Below, one piece after another: positions 22,877-34,421 of a stretch of 47,996 bases of DNA. The translations under genes were made by a program, and so were the position numbers. Below the pieces are notes generated by a model. That model was not told where the DNA came from, ran no database searches, and worked only from the letters and a program-made list of their open reading frames with translations. Position 1 is the stretch's first letter. Every line of letters starts with the position of its first letter. The stretch is from Scenedesmus sp. ARA3. Taxonomy: Eukaryota > Chlorophyta > Chlorophyceae > Sphaeropleales > Scenedesmaceae. The stretch is from contig RWJK01001604.1 of the NCBI GenBank assembly GCA_004335835.1, forward strand, positions 88 to 48,083. Direction: 5' to 3'.

Positions 22877-23874
22877 AACAGGCTCAAATGCCCCCAAGGT
22901 GGGCCTTAGTCAGGGCAGTGCTGGCTTAGGCCTCGTCGCTGCTGCTCCCATTGCTGCCAAAGAAGCGGTGAGAAGCAAGGCACGCCAGACTATGCCGTCG
23001 GTGCCTTGCCTCACGATTTATGCATATCCATCTGGTCTTGACTCGGTGTCAACCACACACCATCTGCAATCAGCGTGACCTGCCTGGCAAACCTGGATTG
23101 CTGCCTAACTCTGAACATAGGCCCAGCACGCCTCAGGCAACGTGCTTAAGCATCTCACAATCTGTAGGTGATCATTGTTATAACTGTGCTGCATGCTGCC
23201 TCAGGTGTTGGTCATCTTAGAAGACAACAGCCTGACAGTGCCTGAGGCCAACATCCACAGCCTCTGGTCAACTACTTTCATTTATCACTGAAATTGTTAT
23301 TAACACTGTTATCATTCATGCCGCAGGTGTTGGTCATCCCAGAAGCCAACAGCCTGACAGTGCCTGAGGCGCAAGGCAGCTCTGTTTTTGCCTGGGAGAC
23401 AAAGTGGCTCGCACCCTTTGAGGAGCAGCATGGGCCGCTGCCGCCCGCACTTGCTTACTTCCTGTCAGGTGGGCTGTGCACTGCTGGTTGGTCTGTGCAG
23501 CTGCGCCCAGCAACCAATTGACTGCCTGTCAGCTCTTTGTAGGTGCTGCAGCGCTGCTTGAAAGCCTCAGGCTGCTGTCAATTGCAGTTGCAATCTGTGC
23601 AGCTGCGCCTGGCAGCCAGCTCACACCTGCAACTGCTACTTTGCGGTGCGGCGGTGCATGAACGGCTGAGCGAGCTGTCAACAAGAAGCTGAAAACATGA
23701 ATGCGACCCCTGCAAACAACATAGCTAGCTAGCACAACGCCGCAGCATTGTACTAGCTAGCACCCCTGCCTAACGTCGCCTGCCCCGCCGCGCCGGCTGC
23801 TGTGTAACAGACCATGGGGCGCCAGGCAGAGCACTGACCAGCATCACGGTGGTCAGTCAGGTACCTCTCTTTGC

Positions 23875-23933
<59 letters not shown>

Positions 23934-23983
23934 NNNNNNNNNNNNNNNNNNNNNNNNNNNNNNNNNNNNNNNNNNNNNNNNNN

Positions 23984-24041
<58 letters not shown>

Positions 24042-26961
24042 GCAGACCGTGACGGGCCAGCGCTTGCCAGGCTGTCCACCCTCATATTGTACATCCGCAA
24101 GTATGCACAGAGTGACTTGTGGAAGGTGCGTGCATGTGTGCTGGGATGCATGTTTGCATGTGTGTGATCATGTCTGCACCTGCACAGCATGCCAGCAGCA
24201 CAATATGCTGCGCTGGAGTGCCACTGCTATATATCATTACATGGTCAACGCACAAGGTTGTGCAGGCCTCGGCTGTTTGCACATGCAATATGCTTGCAGC
24301 TTTGGCAGCTGGTGCAGCATGCTGTGACACTGCTGTGAGTGCTTCGCTGGCACAGCTGATACGTGTAGAGACACCTTGGCAGCGCATATGCACATGTGGG
24401 CGGCCATCGTCTTGGCGAGATGTGTAATTCCAGAACTACACACTGCATGCTTATAGCGTAGCTCATCATGTGCTGATGCCGCGCTGCGCATCCGCTGTGC
24501 ATTTGCGCTTCACCTGCTGCTCAGGGCTGGCTGGCGCTGCTGCCGAGCTTGCAGTCTGCCAGCTACCCGGGCGGCCCCTGGACAGCAGCTGAGGTACAGC
24601 AGCTGCAGCTGGAGCCGCTCAAGGTGACTGATACATCATTACTAGTACATCAGCATCGTTTATTATGTTGTCAGATGTGACGTGTGTGATACTTCAACCG
24701 TGGAGCTGCAGCTGGAGCCCCTCGAGGTGTTGATATAACATAAAGAGTAGAACCCGTCAACATCACTGCAAACCAAAAGAGTTCACAATTGCAAAAGTGT
24801 AACATCGCCGCATAAGTACGACACTGCAAGGTCGCATAATGTATTGCATGCTGCGTGCATGACGCCACGCACATCTGTTGCACATTGCCATGTGTGCTAA
24901 CACCTTGACAGGAGTCATCGCCGGCACCAGCAACACAGCCATAGTTCGCCTCCCATTTGCGTGTTGCATGCACCTTCTCCTGTGCAGATGCTGGTGGCAG
25001 ACAACCATGCTACGCTGGCAGGCAGTATGATATGAATGTGCATTGTTTTCTGGTGCTCACTCTCCTTTCTGGTCTCTGACCTTGTGTTCAACCTGTTGTG
25101 GCTCATACCTGCGGAATCTCTTATTTAACATGAAACGTACTCAACAATCAAATTCACAACACCTTTGTTTGCGCAGATGCTGGTGGCAGACAACCACGCC
25201 TACTATGCTAGCGAGGCGCAGCAGCTGTTCACCTTCCTAACCCAGGACCCCGACCAGCTGGGCCTGCAGCAGCTGCAGCTGGCTGACAGCGGTGAGGCTC
25301 AAATAATCAACTTATTGAACATGCCGGCAGATGCTGTTGAGCTTTTGGGGCCATGATCTTGGCAAGCTAGGCCTGCAGCAGCTGCAGCTGGCTGACAGCG
25401 GTGAGTCCTGGATATGTGCAGATGGTCACTACTTCATTTGAACATGCTGGCAGCGCATGAATACATGTAGCAGTGAGTGCAGGCGGTAGGTTGCCATTCG
25501 CTGCACCTCCATACTGTGGGTAAAACGCATGCAATCTGCCCTGAACCTTGGACAGAGCAACGCTGCGGCATCAGCTGTGTGTCTTTCTGTGCTCTCCCTG
25601 GGCAGCTTGTAAGATACGTGAATACCCCGGTCAGCTCAGCTGCAAAGTGTTTAGTTGCACCATTCTAGAACCATGACATTGCAGCTGTTGCTGCTGCCTT
25701 GACGGATGCGCCCTCACATGAGAAAAGCAATGTCATGCTGCATGTCGCCTGCTGCTACCCATGTACAGCACACCATCTGACGCCACAACGGTTGGCATAT
25801 GCTTGGGCTTAATCTGTTCATCTGCTGCAGTGGAGGACTGCATGTGGGCGCAGTTCATTGCTGCAACGCGCGGCTCGGATGCCGGCACCGATGACTCATC
25901 GCTGCACCCGCTGCACGACTTCATGAACCACAGCGATGCCCCCAACTGCACAGCAGGCGTCAGCACGGAAGCAGAAGGGTGAGGGCTGAACAGCCGGTCT
26001 GCAACTGAAATAGTAACATAGTCACCGCCTTGGTCAGACAGTGAAGTGATGGCTTTGGCTGTGGTGTGTGACAGGCGTTGTGGTGTGCAGGCAACGGTGA
26101 CAGCATTGGTACAAACGTTGATGTGTGTTGTGGCCCAGCTCCCTGAACCAGCAGTGTGTTGCAGTCAAATCTGCCTTGCACAGCGATGCTGCAGTCTGTG
26201 AACCTGTCTTGCTTTCTTAGCCAAACTTCAAGTGTGACTGCTCCCCCAGAGGAGCAGTGAACTGTTGGTATGGCATACCAGGAATGCACGCACGCACCAG
26301 ATCTACAGCAATACACTGCTCACACTGCTATGCTCACCTCCGGCCTGCTATACTTTGCTGCAGGTTCTTTGTGCAGGCCGCAGCAGACATCGAGCCGGGT
26401 TCAGAGCTCACTCTCTGCTACGCAAAGCCCTCTCGCCTGAGCTGCGTTGAGATGCTACTGTCATGGGGCTTCTACCCTCCCACAAGGTCCACTGACTGGG
26501 CCTTCAACCAGCATGTACATGCGCTGCCACCACTACCTTACGACGCTCTTGTGGCAGCTGCAGCTCAGCTGCTACAAGCTGCTGATACTAACAGCAGCAG
26601 CAGCAGCAGTGGTGAAGGGCAGCAGCAGCAGATGCAGCTGGATGCAGCGGTTCAAGGCCGGTTGCTGGCAGTTGTCGGTAGCCTGCCGCTGCAGCTGCCA
26701 CCAGAGCTGCTGCTGCTGCAGTCCGCCGGCAGCGCCGCAGCAGCGGCAGCAGCAGCAGAGACAAGCTACGTGCCGTATGCACACGCAGCAGCAGTAGCAA
26801 TCAAGTATGGCTTGCAGGAAGATGCCTTGGCGCCTCTGGGTGCTGCTGCTGCTGCTGTAGGTGCTGAGTCAGCAGTGTCAGCCATTGCAGCTGAGCGATT
26901 CAAGGTGCCCAGCGCACAGCAGCGGGATCTGGCTCAGGTAAGGTGCTGCTGCTGGGCTGTC

Positions 26962-27011
<50 letters not shown>

Positions 27012-27765
27012 CCTCAACTAGTAACCCGTTAGCAATCGGGTTTACGCAGATTTGGCACAGGCAATGTGCTGCTGCTGCTGCTGCGACATCTGATGTTTCT
27101 GTTGCAGCATAACGGCACCTGCAGTGCTTATGCCCCGGAGTTCTGCAGTGCAGTGTGCATAGATTGACCGCCTGTTCATGACCTGGTGTATGTGTGTTGC
27201 CGCCGTGATTACACACGCAAGCCTGCTTGTCTGACTAAATGGCTTTGCTGCTTGCTCGGATGTTTACAGGCGGCCTTCCTGCAAGATGTTCTTGAGCTTG
27301 CAGCAACCGGCAACAGCAGCGACAGCAGCGGCAGTGAAAGCGTGGACGCTCAGCAGCAGCAGATGCAGCGGTGCTGTGCACGTGCACTAGCTTTTGAATG
27401 CAAGTTGCGCATGCTGGCATGCAGCACCACCATAAAGCAAGATGAGGTGCTGCTGCAGCAGCTGCTGCAGCAAGCCAAAGCATTTGCTAGTACAGCAGCC
27501 AACAGCAAGGGAAGTAAAAAGAGGACCAAAGCAGCACGGACCAGCAAAGGGTTTGGGCCCAGCAGCGCGCAGCAAGCTATATCAAAGCAGAGAGGCAGCA
27601 GCTCGGCTGCAAGGGAGGCAGCATCAGCAGCAGGCGGTCAGGAAGTGATGCAGGCAAGCAATGAAGAGCAGCGGCAGCAGCAGCAGCAGCTGTGCATGCT
27701 GCAGGATATGCAGCAGCTCGTGCTGAAGCAGCTGCTGGTACTACAGGCCGAGAGTGTGCTGGCTC

Positions 27766-27797
<32 letters not shown>

Positions 27798-27931
27798 GGC
27801 GGCAGCGGCGCAGACATGCGAGCTGCGCAAAGAGTGGTGGCAGCAGTGCAGCTGCAGCCACTGCCGCAGCTGGCTGATGTGGCGTCAATGCAACAGCAGC
27901 AGGCCGCTACGCTGCAGAAAATGCAGGAAAG

Positions 27932-27983
<52 letters not shown>

Positions 27984-28127
27984 GCTGTCAATGTGCAAGC
28001 ATTGCTGGCTGATGAGGGCATTGGGCTGGCGAGGCTGGCTGCTGCAACAGCAGCGCGGCTGGAGCGCAAGCAAATGCTGCTGCTCTGCGCAGACTTATGT
28101 GAGGCGCTGGCAGCAGGGCTGCAGTAA
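22347..28127 (+). CDS. Plastid SET-domain protein methyltransferase (LSMT/SETD3-6 class), 9 exons
   Basis: Exons 22347-22494, 22882-22967, 23327-23468, 24046-24125, 24525-24623, 25177-25291, 25831-25978, 26364-26937, 27270-28127; phases close, 749 residues. Residues 1-~35 look like a transit peptide ending RRVAVHAGA. The SET N-lobe is visible (AGLGLVAAAPIAAKEAVLVIP, residues ~58-83, here split by an intron after A78), followed by helices with LILYIRKYAQS. The catalytic half has MWAQF, DFMNHSDAPNC (253-263, with the AdoMet-binding Asn-His at 256-257) and PGSELTLCY (284-292, with the conserved Tyr). The rest corresponds to the Rubisco-LSMT substrate-binding helical region, interrupted by poly-Gln, poly-Ser and poly-Ala, and ending in a Q-run then a helical tail. 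Family members trimethylate lysines on Rubisco, aldolases or ribosomal proteins. The substrate is not deducible. Confidence 0.85.
22829..22876 (+). repeat. CTG run at SET intron-1 3' splice site
   Basis: About 16 CTG triplets stand just before the AACAG acceptor of exon 2. They take the place of a polypyrimidine tract, as at several other introns here. Confidence 0.85.
23195..23400 (+). repeat. Two copies of the SET exon-3 acceptor
   Basis: CAG|GTGTTGGTCATC..AGAAG occurs at exon-like start 23205 and real start 23327, 122 bp apart. Intron sequence before each is also related. The first copy encodes a version of VLVIPEANSLTVPEA with two changes and then reads into a stop. Confidence 0.9.
23876..24040 (+). 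repeat. Long CTG microsatellite with 50-N assembly gap
   Basis: An uninterrupted CTG run from 23876 to 24040 is broken only by 50 N (23934-23983), so its true length is unknown. It ends 5 bases before the exon-4 acceptor (TGCAG) of the SET gene. The 50-N block is probably a conventional gap placeholder. Confidence 0.95.
24600..24735 (+). repeat. Duplicated donor edge of SET exon 5
   Basis: GAGCTGCAGCTGGAGCCCCT..AG|GT-type sequence recurs with GT at 24727, 103 bp after the real donor (GT 24624). Confidence 0.75.
24980..25410 (+). repeat. Duplicated acceptor and donor of SET exon 6
   Basis: The acceptor with ATGCTGGTGGCAGACAACCA occurs at 24988 and at the real start 25177 (189 bp). The donor edge CTGCAGCTGGCTGACAGCG|GTGAG occurs with GT 25292 (real) and 25401 (109 bp). 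Exon 6 thus has a decoy on each side. Confidence 0.88.
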
Positions 28128-28700
28128 CTGTGGCCATACATGTGTAACGCACCCCAAAATTGAGTTGTGCCACATGATGTGGTTGCTGGCTGGCTGCTGG
28201 ATTTGCCATGCCATGCAAGATGCGACAGCTAGCTGCATCCTACTGACATAGTGTAGCTAGAGCGCCTCTGTTGCAAGTACATTTTGCCTGTTGCCATGTA
28301 AGCTGCGCTAGCGTGGCGCTATGCTACTGCAGACAGCTTGGCAGTTGCCGATTGCCTGTATGCAATTTAACTGGCTACACGCTGCGACTGCCAGAGACTG
28401 TGTGATGGTGTAGATCTGCGGCTGAGCAATTGAGGGTGTTGCTGGGGATTGCATTTGCACCAAGCACAGGCCGCATGGTGAGCATGCTGGCTGCTGAGCA
28501 GTAGTGCTAGCACTACGTAGTGCTGTACGTATACGCAGTGCTGCAACTATTGTAACCGTGGCAGCCACAGTGTCATGAGTCAAAATCCCTGAGTTATAGC
28601 ATCTCTTTGGTGCGGCGTAAGCTCCTCTCTGTGTTTGCGGATACTGCCTTTGAAGGGTTTTCAGCTGACAGCGCTTAGGAAATACCGTTTCAAGGGTCAG
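28128..28700 (+). other. 3' UTR of the SET gene
   Basis: T/G-rich + strand with TGTAA at 28143-28147, 28297-28301 and 28551-28555. The last lies closest to the composition switch at ~28600-28730 and is the best candidate end. No coding signal. Confidence 0.5.
28551..28555 (+). terminator. Candidate poly(A) signal TGTAA, SET gene
   Basis: TGTAA just before the + strand changes from T/G-rich to A/C-rich. It faces the minus-strand signal at 28734-28738, giving convergent ends ~180 bp apart. Confidence 0.4.
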
Positions 28701-31700
28701 ACTGCCAAGCCAAAACAGGTTTGTCCTCCTCTGTTACATGGGACACGCCACTGACTGCAGGCCACCTGAGGGCCTCATGGCCAGCACTTCAAGTTTGCAT
28801 CACAGCTTCAACAGCCAGCACACGGCCTCCGCGAAGATGCACTGCCGAGTCAACGCCTGCCGACTGTGCTACCACAGGCTGTGAATCACTGCTTCAAGAA
28901 TATGCAGCGTAGGACATGCACACCGCTTTTCAGGACCCGAGTGTTGCAAGGTCCATGACTCCAAAGCCTGGTCACGTGTGCTGCTGATGTGCCTTTGCGC
29001 ACATGCACACAGCATAGCAACACCTGCTGCACAACTCGTGCATGATGCACAAACGACCTGCCTCAACACTTGCTGGTTCTTTCCAGCATGCACACACCAC
29101 AATTGGACCACGATTCCAACCCAACAATGCTCACGCCGTCCTGCTTTCATCAATAGCTGCTGTGCTGGGCACTGCAAAAACCCTGCAGGCAGGTCACACG
29201 CCTCCTGCCGACGCCAGCACAAGCTGCATGGCTCTGTGCACATGCGTGCTGTTCTCTGCGGCTGCTCGCTCGCCACCGAACCCCTGCACATGTTTCTGTT
29301 GACCTCCGCTGCTGCAGATACCCAACCCGCCAGCAGCACCGACCTCCTCTTTGGGGTTCCCAATTCAACTCTGTTGGCACATATGGACGTGACATAAAAG
29401 CACCACAACCGTAAGTAACACAGCAAAGAGCCAGCTGTGCGCCAACTGTCCGTCTTCTCTCAAAAGCGATAGTATAGCATGTATGAAACATGCATGTAGT
29501 ATCATTATAACATGTACAGCCAGCCTGCATGCGCAAACTGCAGGGAACCACAGCGACGCTGCACCCCATGCAGCTGTCACGCCAAAATCTGGAACAAGGC
29601 AAGGCCAGAAGACCATGTACACCACATACAACTCTGCCGCCTGCAAAAATTGCCTCCCTGCACAACCCCCAGCTCAGCAACAGCTGCTGACGCCATCTAC
29701 ACATGTTGGTCAACACATGCAGATAGCATCAAGCACGCTGCCATAGTCCTGCAAGCTGTGCGGTTCTGCCATACTCCACACCGCACCAAAAGCCATGCCC
29801 AGCCCGCGCCCAAGACGCAACCGCAACGCCGCTGTTGCCCTGCCCTGCCATCTAACATGCACGCATGTATGCAGCCTGGAGAGCGCCCAGATGTGCACCG
29901 CTCACAGTTGCGGCACGGGCGTCCCCATGTTGTACAGCTATTTTACTACAAAAACACCTCCACCAACGCCCTGACAGCTGCGTAGTGACTTTCAGCAGCC
30001 GAAGTTATCGCCATCACAACCCATGCATGGTATGCTCTGCTGTACTGTACACATGTGTTGCTGTTGTACTGCAGGGCACTGAAGCTGCTGCACCGTCACC
30101 AAGGGCTCAACACCCTTATGCACCGTCAAAACCAAACCACACCCCAAAACCCACCCTGATGCTGCTGTACCCAAGACCGCACACAAGGCACCAGCAACAG
30201 CCGATTGCCCCGCCAGCAGCCGTTTGAACAGCTGTGGGTGTCGCAACCCAGCCACATCCCAACACCATCAGCCTAGAGCCGCATAGAAGGAAAAAACCTA
30301 CAAGCAAGCCTTCCGTAAGCACAGCCAGAAGTATACGAGTCAGTCCTCCGCATCAAGAAGCAGATGGGATCACAAGAGCAAGGTTCTTAGCCTGTGCTCT
30401 CATGTACAAACACACAAGGTTGGGATGAGGGGTCCCAAGCACCACACAAGAGCCAGAACGTGAGCTGAGCTGGCACATACAGAAGTGCAGCAATCTGTCG
30501 ACTGCTGCGTGCCAGCATACACACACGTCTGCAAAATTGACCCTGTGCGTGCCTGTGCCGAGCAGTAAAAGGTGTCGGAAATGGAATGTCACGAATGGAG
30601 CGCGGAAGCAGCAGGGAATGTATCATATCATACACACAAAACTCCGCACGGTGACAAGGACAACGCACCTGATGCGGTAGACAGCAAGCGCTAGTGCACG
30701 ACCAAACACTCAGCAGCCGAGCCATGTAGGCAAGGCAATGCCAAGGAAGCGTGCTAAACATACACCCAACACCTGCAAGCGCCTACAGGCCCACCACACT
30801 AAGTGTGCCTGCAGGCCAAGGCAATTGTGCAGTGCTGCAAGTTCAACAGACGCCAGAACAAGCCGAGCACTGGACAACCCACAGCAGCATGAACTAGGTG
30901 CTGATGCTGCTGCGTGTGTTGCGAGCAAACAGCAAGTCGTGCAAACTGTGCGAGCAAGGGCAAGGCAGCCAAGCACAACACAGGGCCAACAACTTGCAGG
31001 ACAACTGCGTGATGCTGCTGTGATGCCTCTTTGCAAACGCTGAAGTGTCCAAGGAGGCGACTGCTGCGCGGCAACAGCTTGCAGGAAAGGGCTGCTTTTG
31101 TACACAGCCCTGTCCTGCAAGCCGCATGCCAAGTCAAACAGGCTACACTCCTGGTTGGGAAGGTGGTTCCATGTGGGGTGTTGAGTGGTAGTCTAGTGAA
31201 ATAGTACAAGTGTGCAATGCCAAGGACTCTGCTCAATAGCATAACCGCGCCAACCCACGCGAAGCAAGCAAACCACAAGCCACAAATAACCAAAGCTCGC
31301 AGCTGCAAGCCAGCCATACCACTGCGCAAGCTCAGCTCGGCCCGACACAAGCAGCCACAGGACCAGGCAGCAGCTATGTGCACCCGTTACCGTCCAGTGC
31401 ATCACCCATCTCTGGAACCACAGTAAAACCGACGTAAGTAAGTAGCAGGAGACACGATTTGCACCACCTACTAACTGGCCGCACACCATCCGGCCATACG
31501 CACATGTGCACAGCAGCAACTGTACGCGCCACGGGACTGGCTGATAATGCTGTGGGATGCAACTGCAGCGGGCGCTGCTGCAGGGTAACCAGGGGGTCGG
31601 CAGCAGCAGACGCTGCACACACACAGTACACGCGCCCGCGGGGCAGCGCAGTTAAGGCGAACATGTTGCAACGCCCATGAATGATACTGCTCTAATAGCT

Positions 31701-32438
31701 GGTACAAGTAATCTTCATGCATGGCCTAGAAACATGCGATGGCAGCAGCACAGCCCGCTGCAGCAAGCCAGCACCGCGTGCTAGCGAACAGCAGCAAGCC
31801 AACTGTGCCATCACTGCACACCCATCGCCAACACACGCGATGGGCAGTGCACCACACCCTACCAATGAAACCACACCGCTCAAGGCAGCTGTAAAAGCGC
31901 CTGCCGTGTTGACAGCAGGGTGCCTGCTGCCCGCCGCTACTACTGCAAGAGTGACGGCACAACAAACCGACATGCATGACAGGCAGTAAGCCATGCAGCG
32001 GCTGAAAACCACTCGCTATAAATGGGCAACAATACGAGACACTATCTTGCTCACACCCGCTGCGATCGCACGCGCATAGATGCACACGCACACACGCCAT
32101 GCGCACACAGCTATTCAATAGCATCACAGTGCGCATGTCCACACGGAGTCTGCATGCAGGAGCTGAGCAAAGTAATCAACACGTCCCTCTGCCAATCACG
32201 CATATGCACAATCAAGCAAGCATGTCGTTGCTGCCACGTGCATGTGCTGCCTTGCCAGACCATCAGACCAAGCACCGCGCAAACCACAAGCTGAGGTGCT
32301 GCTGGCAACACCACAGCTGCTGCTGCCCACGCATCAGCACACGCCTTCCAGCAGCAGCACATGCATATGCTGCTCTTGCAGGACATGCAGCTGCACGATG
32401 ACCTGGCCTTTATGCTGGCTCAGATCAGCACATATCGC
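28701..32438 (-). other. A/C-rich (on +) region, probable 3' UTR of a minus-strand gene
   Basis: About 3.7 kb with no supported coding region. The + strand is A/C-rich throughout, the mirror image of the T/G-rich 3' UTRs of the + genes, so it most likely belongs to a minus-strand transcript. TTACA at 28734-28738 (TGTAA on the minus strand) is the only fitting poly(A) signal I saw. The minus-strand open frames here are Cys/Leu/His-rich without G/C third-position bias. Confidence 0.4.
28734..28738 (-). terminator. Candidate poly(A) signal TGTAA (minus strand)
   Basis: TTACA on the + strand. If used by the Ser-rich gene whose stop codon is at 32439-32441, the 3' UTR would be ~3.7 kb. Confidence 0.3.
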
Positions 32439-32938
32439 TCATCTGAAGGAGTCCATGCCCTTGCTGAGGGACCTGATGAGAGCAGGCACCTTCACATCGG
32501 GCATGTCCTGCGAAGCACTGCGCTGTGGGATCGCCATGGGTGCGCTGCGCTCGCCGGTAGCGGACAGGCTCGCGTTGCGGAACAGGCTCGACATGAACGA
32601 CGTGTTGGGCATGCTGGAGGACATGAAAGTTGGGCTGCTCACGGAGGAGGTAGTTGAGCTGACAGACGAGGTGCTCAGGCGCCGCAGTGGATTGCCCCCT
32701 TCGCCGCTGCGCATGCTGGTCAGGTCGCAGCTGAGCCTGCGCATAGTTGGTGCGTCACGCTGAGCGCAATGCACCATCTCCATGTCGCCCAGCATCTTGA
32801 AAGGTCTCGGTGTGGTGTCCTGTCTGCAGCGAGCAGCACACAAGGCGCAGCAAGCCTCTCTTCAACAACAAGACCATTACTTGAAAGTGGATACAGACGT
32901 TGAGGTGTGGAGAAGCGCTCCGGCCACGAGTGCAGAAT
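32439..32938 (-). CDS. Ser-rich unknown protein, 3' exons only
   Basis: The last exon is 32823-32439 (CTGCAG acceptor, stop TGA at 32441-32439) and encodes 127 residues with clear G/C third-position bias. A likely previous exon is 32938-32881, joined through a short 57-nt intron with matching phase and reading SALVAGALLHTS. The product is rich in Ser, Thr, Met and Arg with several basophilic phosphorylation-like sites (RRLS twice, RSAS, RSLS) and ends KGMDSFR. It looks like a disordered regulatory tail. I do not recognise the family. The 5' part is unresolved: an ATG at 34267 on the minus strand has a leader-like A/C-rich context, but I could not connect it. A truncated gene copy is also possible. 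Confidence 0.5.
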
Positions 32939-34421
32939 CTGAGAATGCCACGCAATGGATACGCAGCAATGGCTATGCCTGTCCGGTCCGAGAACTCAAG
33001 TGGTAGCAAAATTTGAGTTCCCAATCAAAACAATCATGTTGAGTAAAGATTCACTGCCAGCTGCCTACAAAGCACACAAGCCAGGCGCACCACTTCTGAG
33101 CAGCAGACAAGAGCGCAAAAGTCGCAGCATAAACCGTCTAGAAAGACCACAGAGCTCTGAAGCTCACCAGACTAGCTTCAAAGGCGAGAAACAGCCGTTT
33201 CCGCGAAGAGTGTGCAGCCCAGGTCAGCAGGGCGCGTGTGCAGCTCGCAAGCGTTCCACGTTTAGCCGTTTGTTGCCGAACAAATGGCAACAGACAAAGC
33301 AAAGAAGGCGCTCGGATAGCACAAGAAGCAGGGGTATGCTTGCTCTCACTCTTAGGCCAGATTCGCACAGTTGAAGAGCTAGTGCCAAGGCAATTGCAAA
33401 GGCATCAGCATGTAAGGGTGAAGGTCAATTGGGAGCTACAGGCCTTGTGTAGTTGCCCCGCGAGCAGTCGGGCCCTCAACGGGTTCAGGGTGCAACCTCG
33501 AAAAGTTCACTCCGGTTTATCTGCAACACCTGCTGAGCTACTCTCCACCTTGTAGTGTCCCTTGCCGTCAATGTGTTCTTGCATGCTTAAAGTGAGGTCA
33601 CCACCCAGACCCTTGGGATGAGCCTGTCTGCCACCTACTCAGGCTGAGCACCAGCACTGCTGTGACTGTTGGCCCCGGTATTCGTGCTGCAAAGTTCATC
33701 TAGTTTGTCTGTGTTCTTCACCTATGACCAATTGCTATGGACTTTTTGGTTGAATACACAAACTGGCAGTGCCAGGCGTTCTGTGCAGCACTGGCAGCGA
33801 GAGGCGTGTATGATCACCGCTCTTCATAGCACCACCAGCACAGACAATACACCATCATGCAATCAACATTGACTGTTGTTTCACGATCTCTGTGAAAGCA
33901 AGCATGTCATACAGGCTGCTTGAAAGTTTTTGTCGTCCCATAGTCTGCTCGTCCGCATTACGACACCCGGTTTGCGCACCTTGAGGAAAATTGTGCTGTT
34001 CAAAACAAGCAACAACTCACATGTCAGACTCACGCTTGACAAGTCGTGCGCCAGTGTTGGAATGCTAAAACCTGATGACTCGCAGTGGAACGGATTGATT
34101 CTCCGTTCGTCCGACGCATGTTGAGTCAGTCTGCACGCGCCTAACTGTGATCTGAATTGTCTTGAGGGTGTTGTCTCAACAAGAACGCCACTCGGCAGCC
34201 ACAGCAACCCCCTGGTGCACATGGTCTCTTCAAGGACACGCCAGCTGGTCACGCCACCTTTCGCCATGGCTGTTGTTGGTGTTGGCATTTGGCGTGCTTC
34301 TCGGTGTTGTAGCTGTTGTTGCTGCGTCTGAGGCCTCACCCACAGCCCGTTCTGAACACGTTCCTCCCCTGGAATCTACAACTTAGTTCAACAGCTGCAA
34401 GTCAAGCTGTCGCCATCAGTA
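32939..34421. other. Low-GC stretch between divergent genes
   Basis: It is less GC-rich than the rest and lacks a frame with the local codon bias. It should contain the missing 5' exons and promoter of the Ser-rich minus gene and the promoter of the + gene starting at 34422. A minus-strand ATG at 34267 (context CAGCCATGGCG after an A/C-rich run) lies 154 bp from the + start codon, so a shared bidirectional promoter is possible. Confidence 0.35.

Noticed and set aside
23718..23765. GCTAGCTAGC palindromic repeats
   Set aside because: Short palindromes in an intron, also near 39382; too short and too simple to assign a function or a mobile element.
23753..24190. Poly-Gln/poly-Leu frames through the CTG run and N block
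   Set aside because: Produced by the microsatellite itself; it is intronic in the SET gene and its length is undefined.
32955..33374. 139-codon + strand frame, Arg/Ser/Lys-rich
   Set aside because: It lacks the G/C third-position bias of all real exons here and overlaps the 5' side of a minus-strand gene; no splice partners found.
33881..34339. 152-codon minus-strand frame starting before MAKGGVTSW
   Set aside because: The ATG context at 34267 is attractive, but codon usage is unlike local genes and it could not be joined to the Ser-rich exons; kept only as a possible start.
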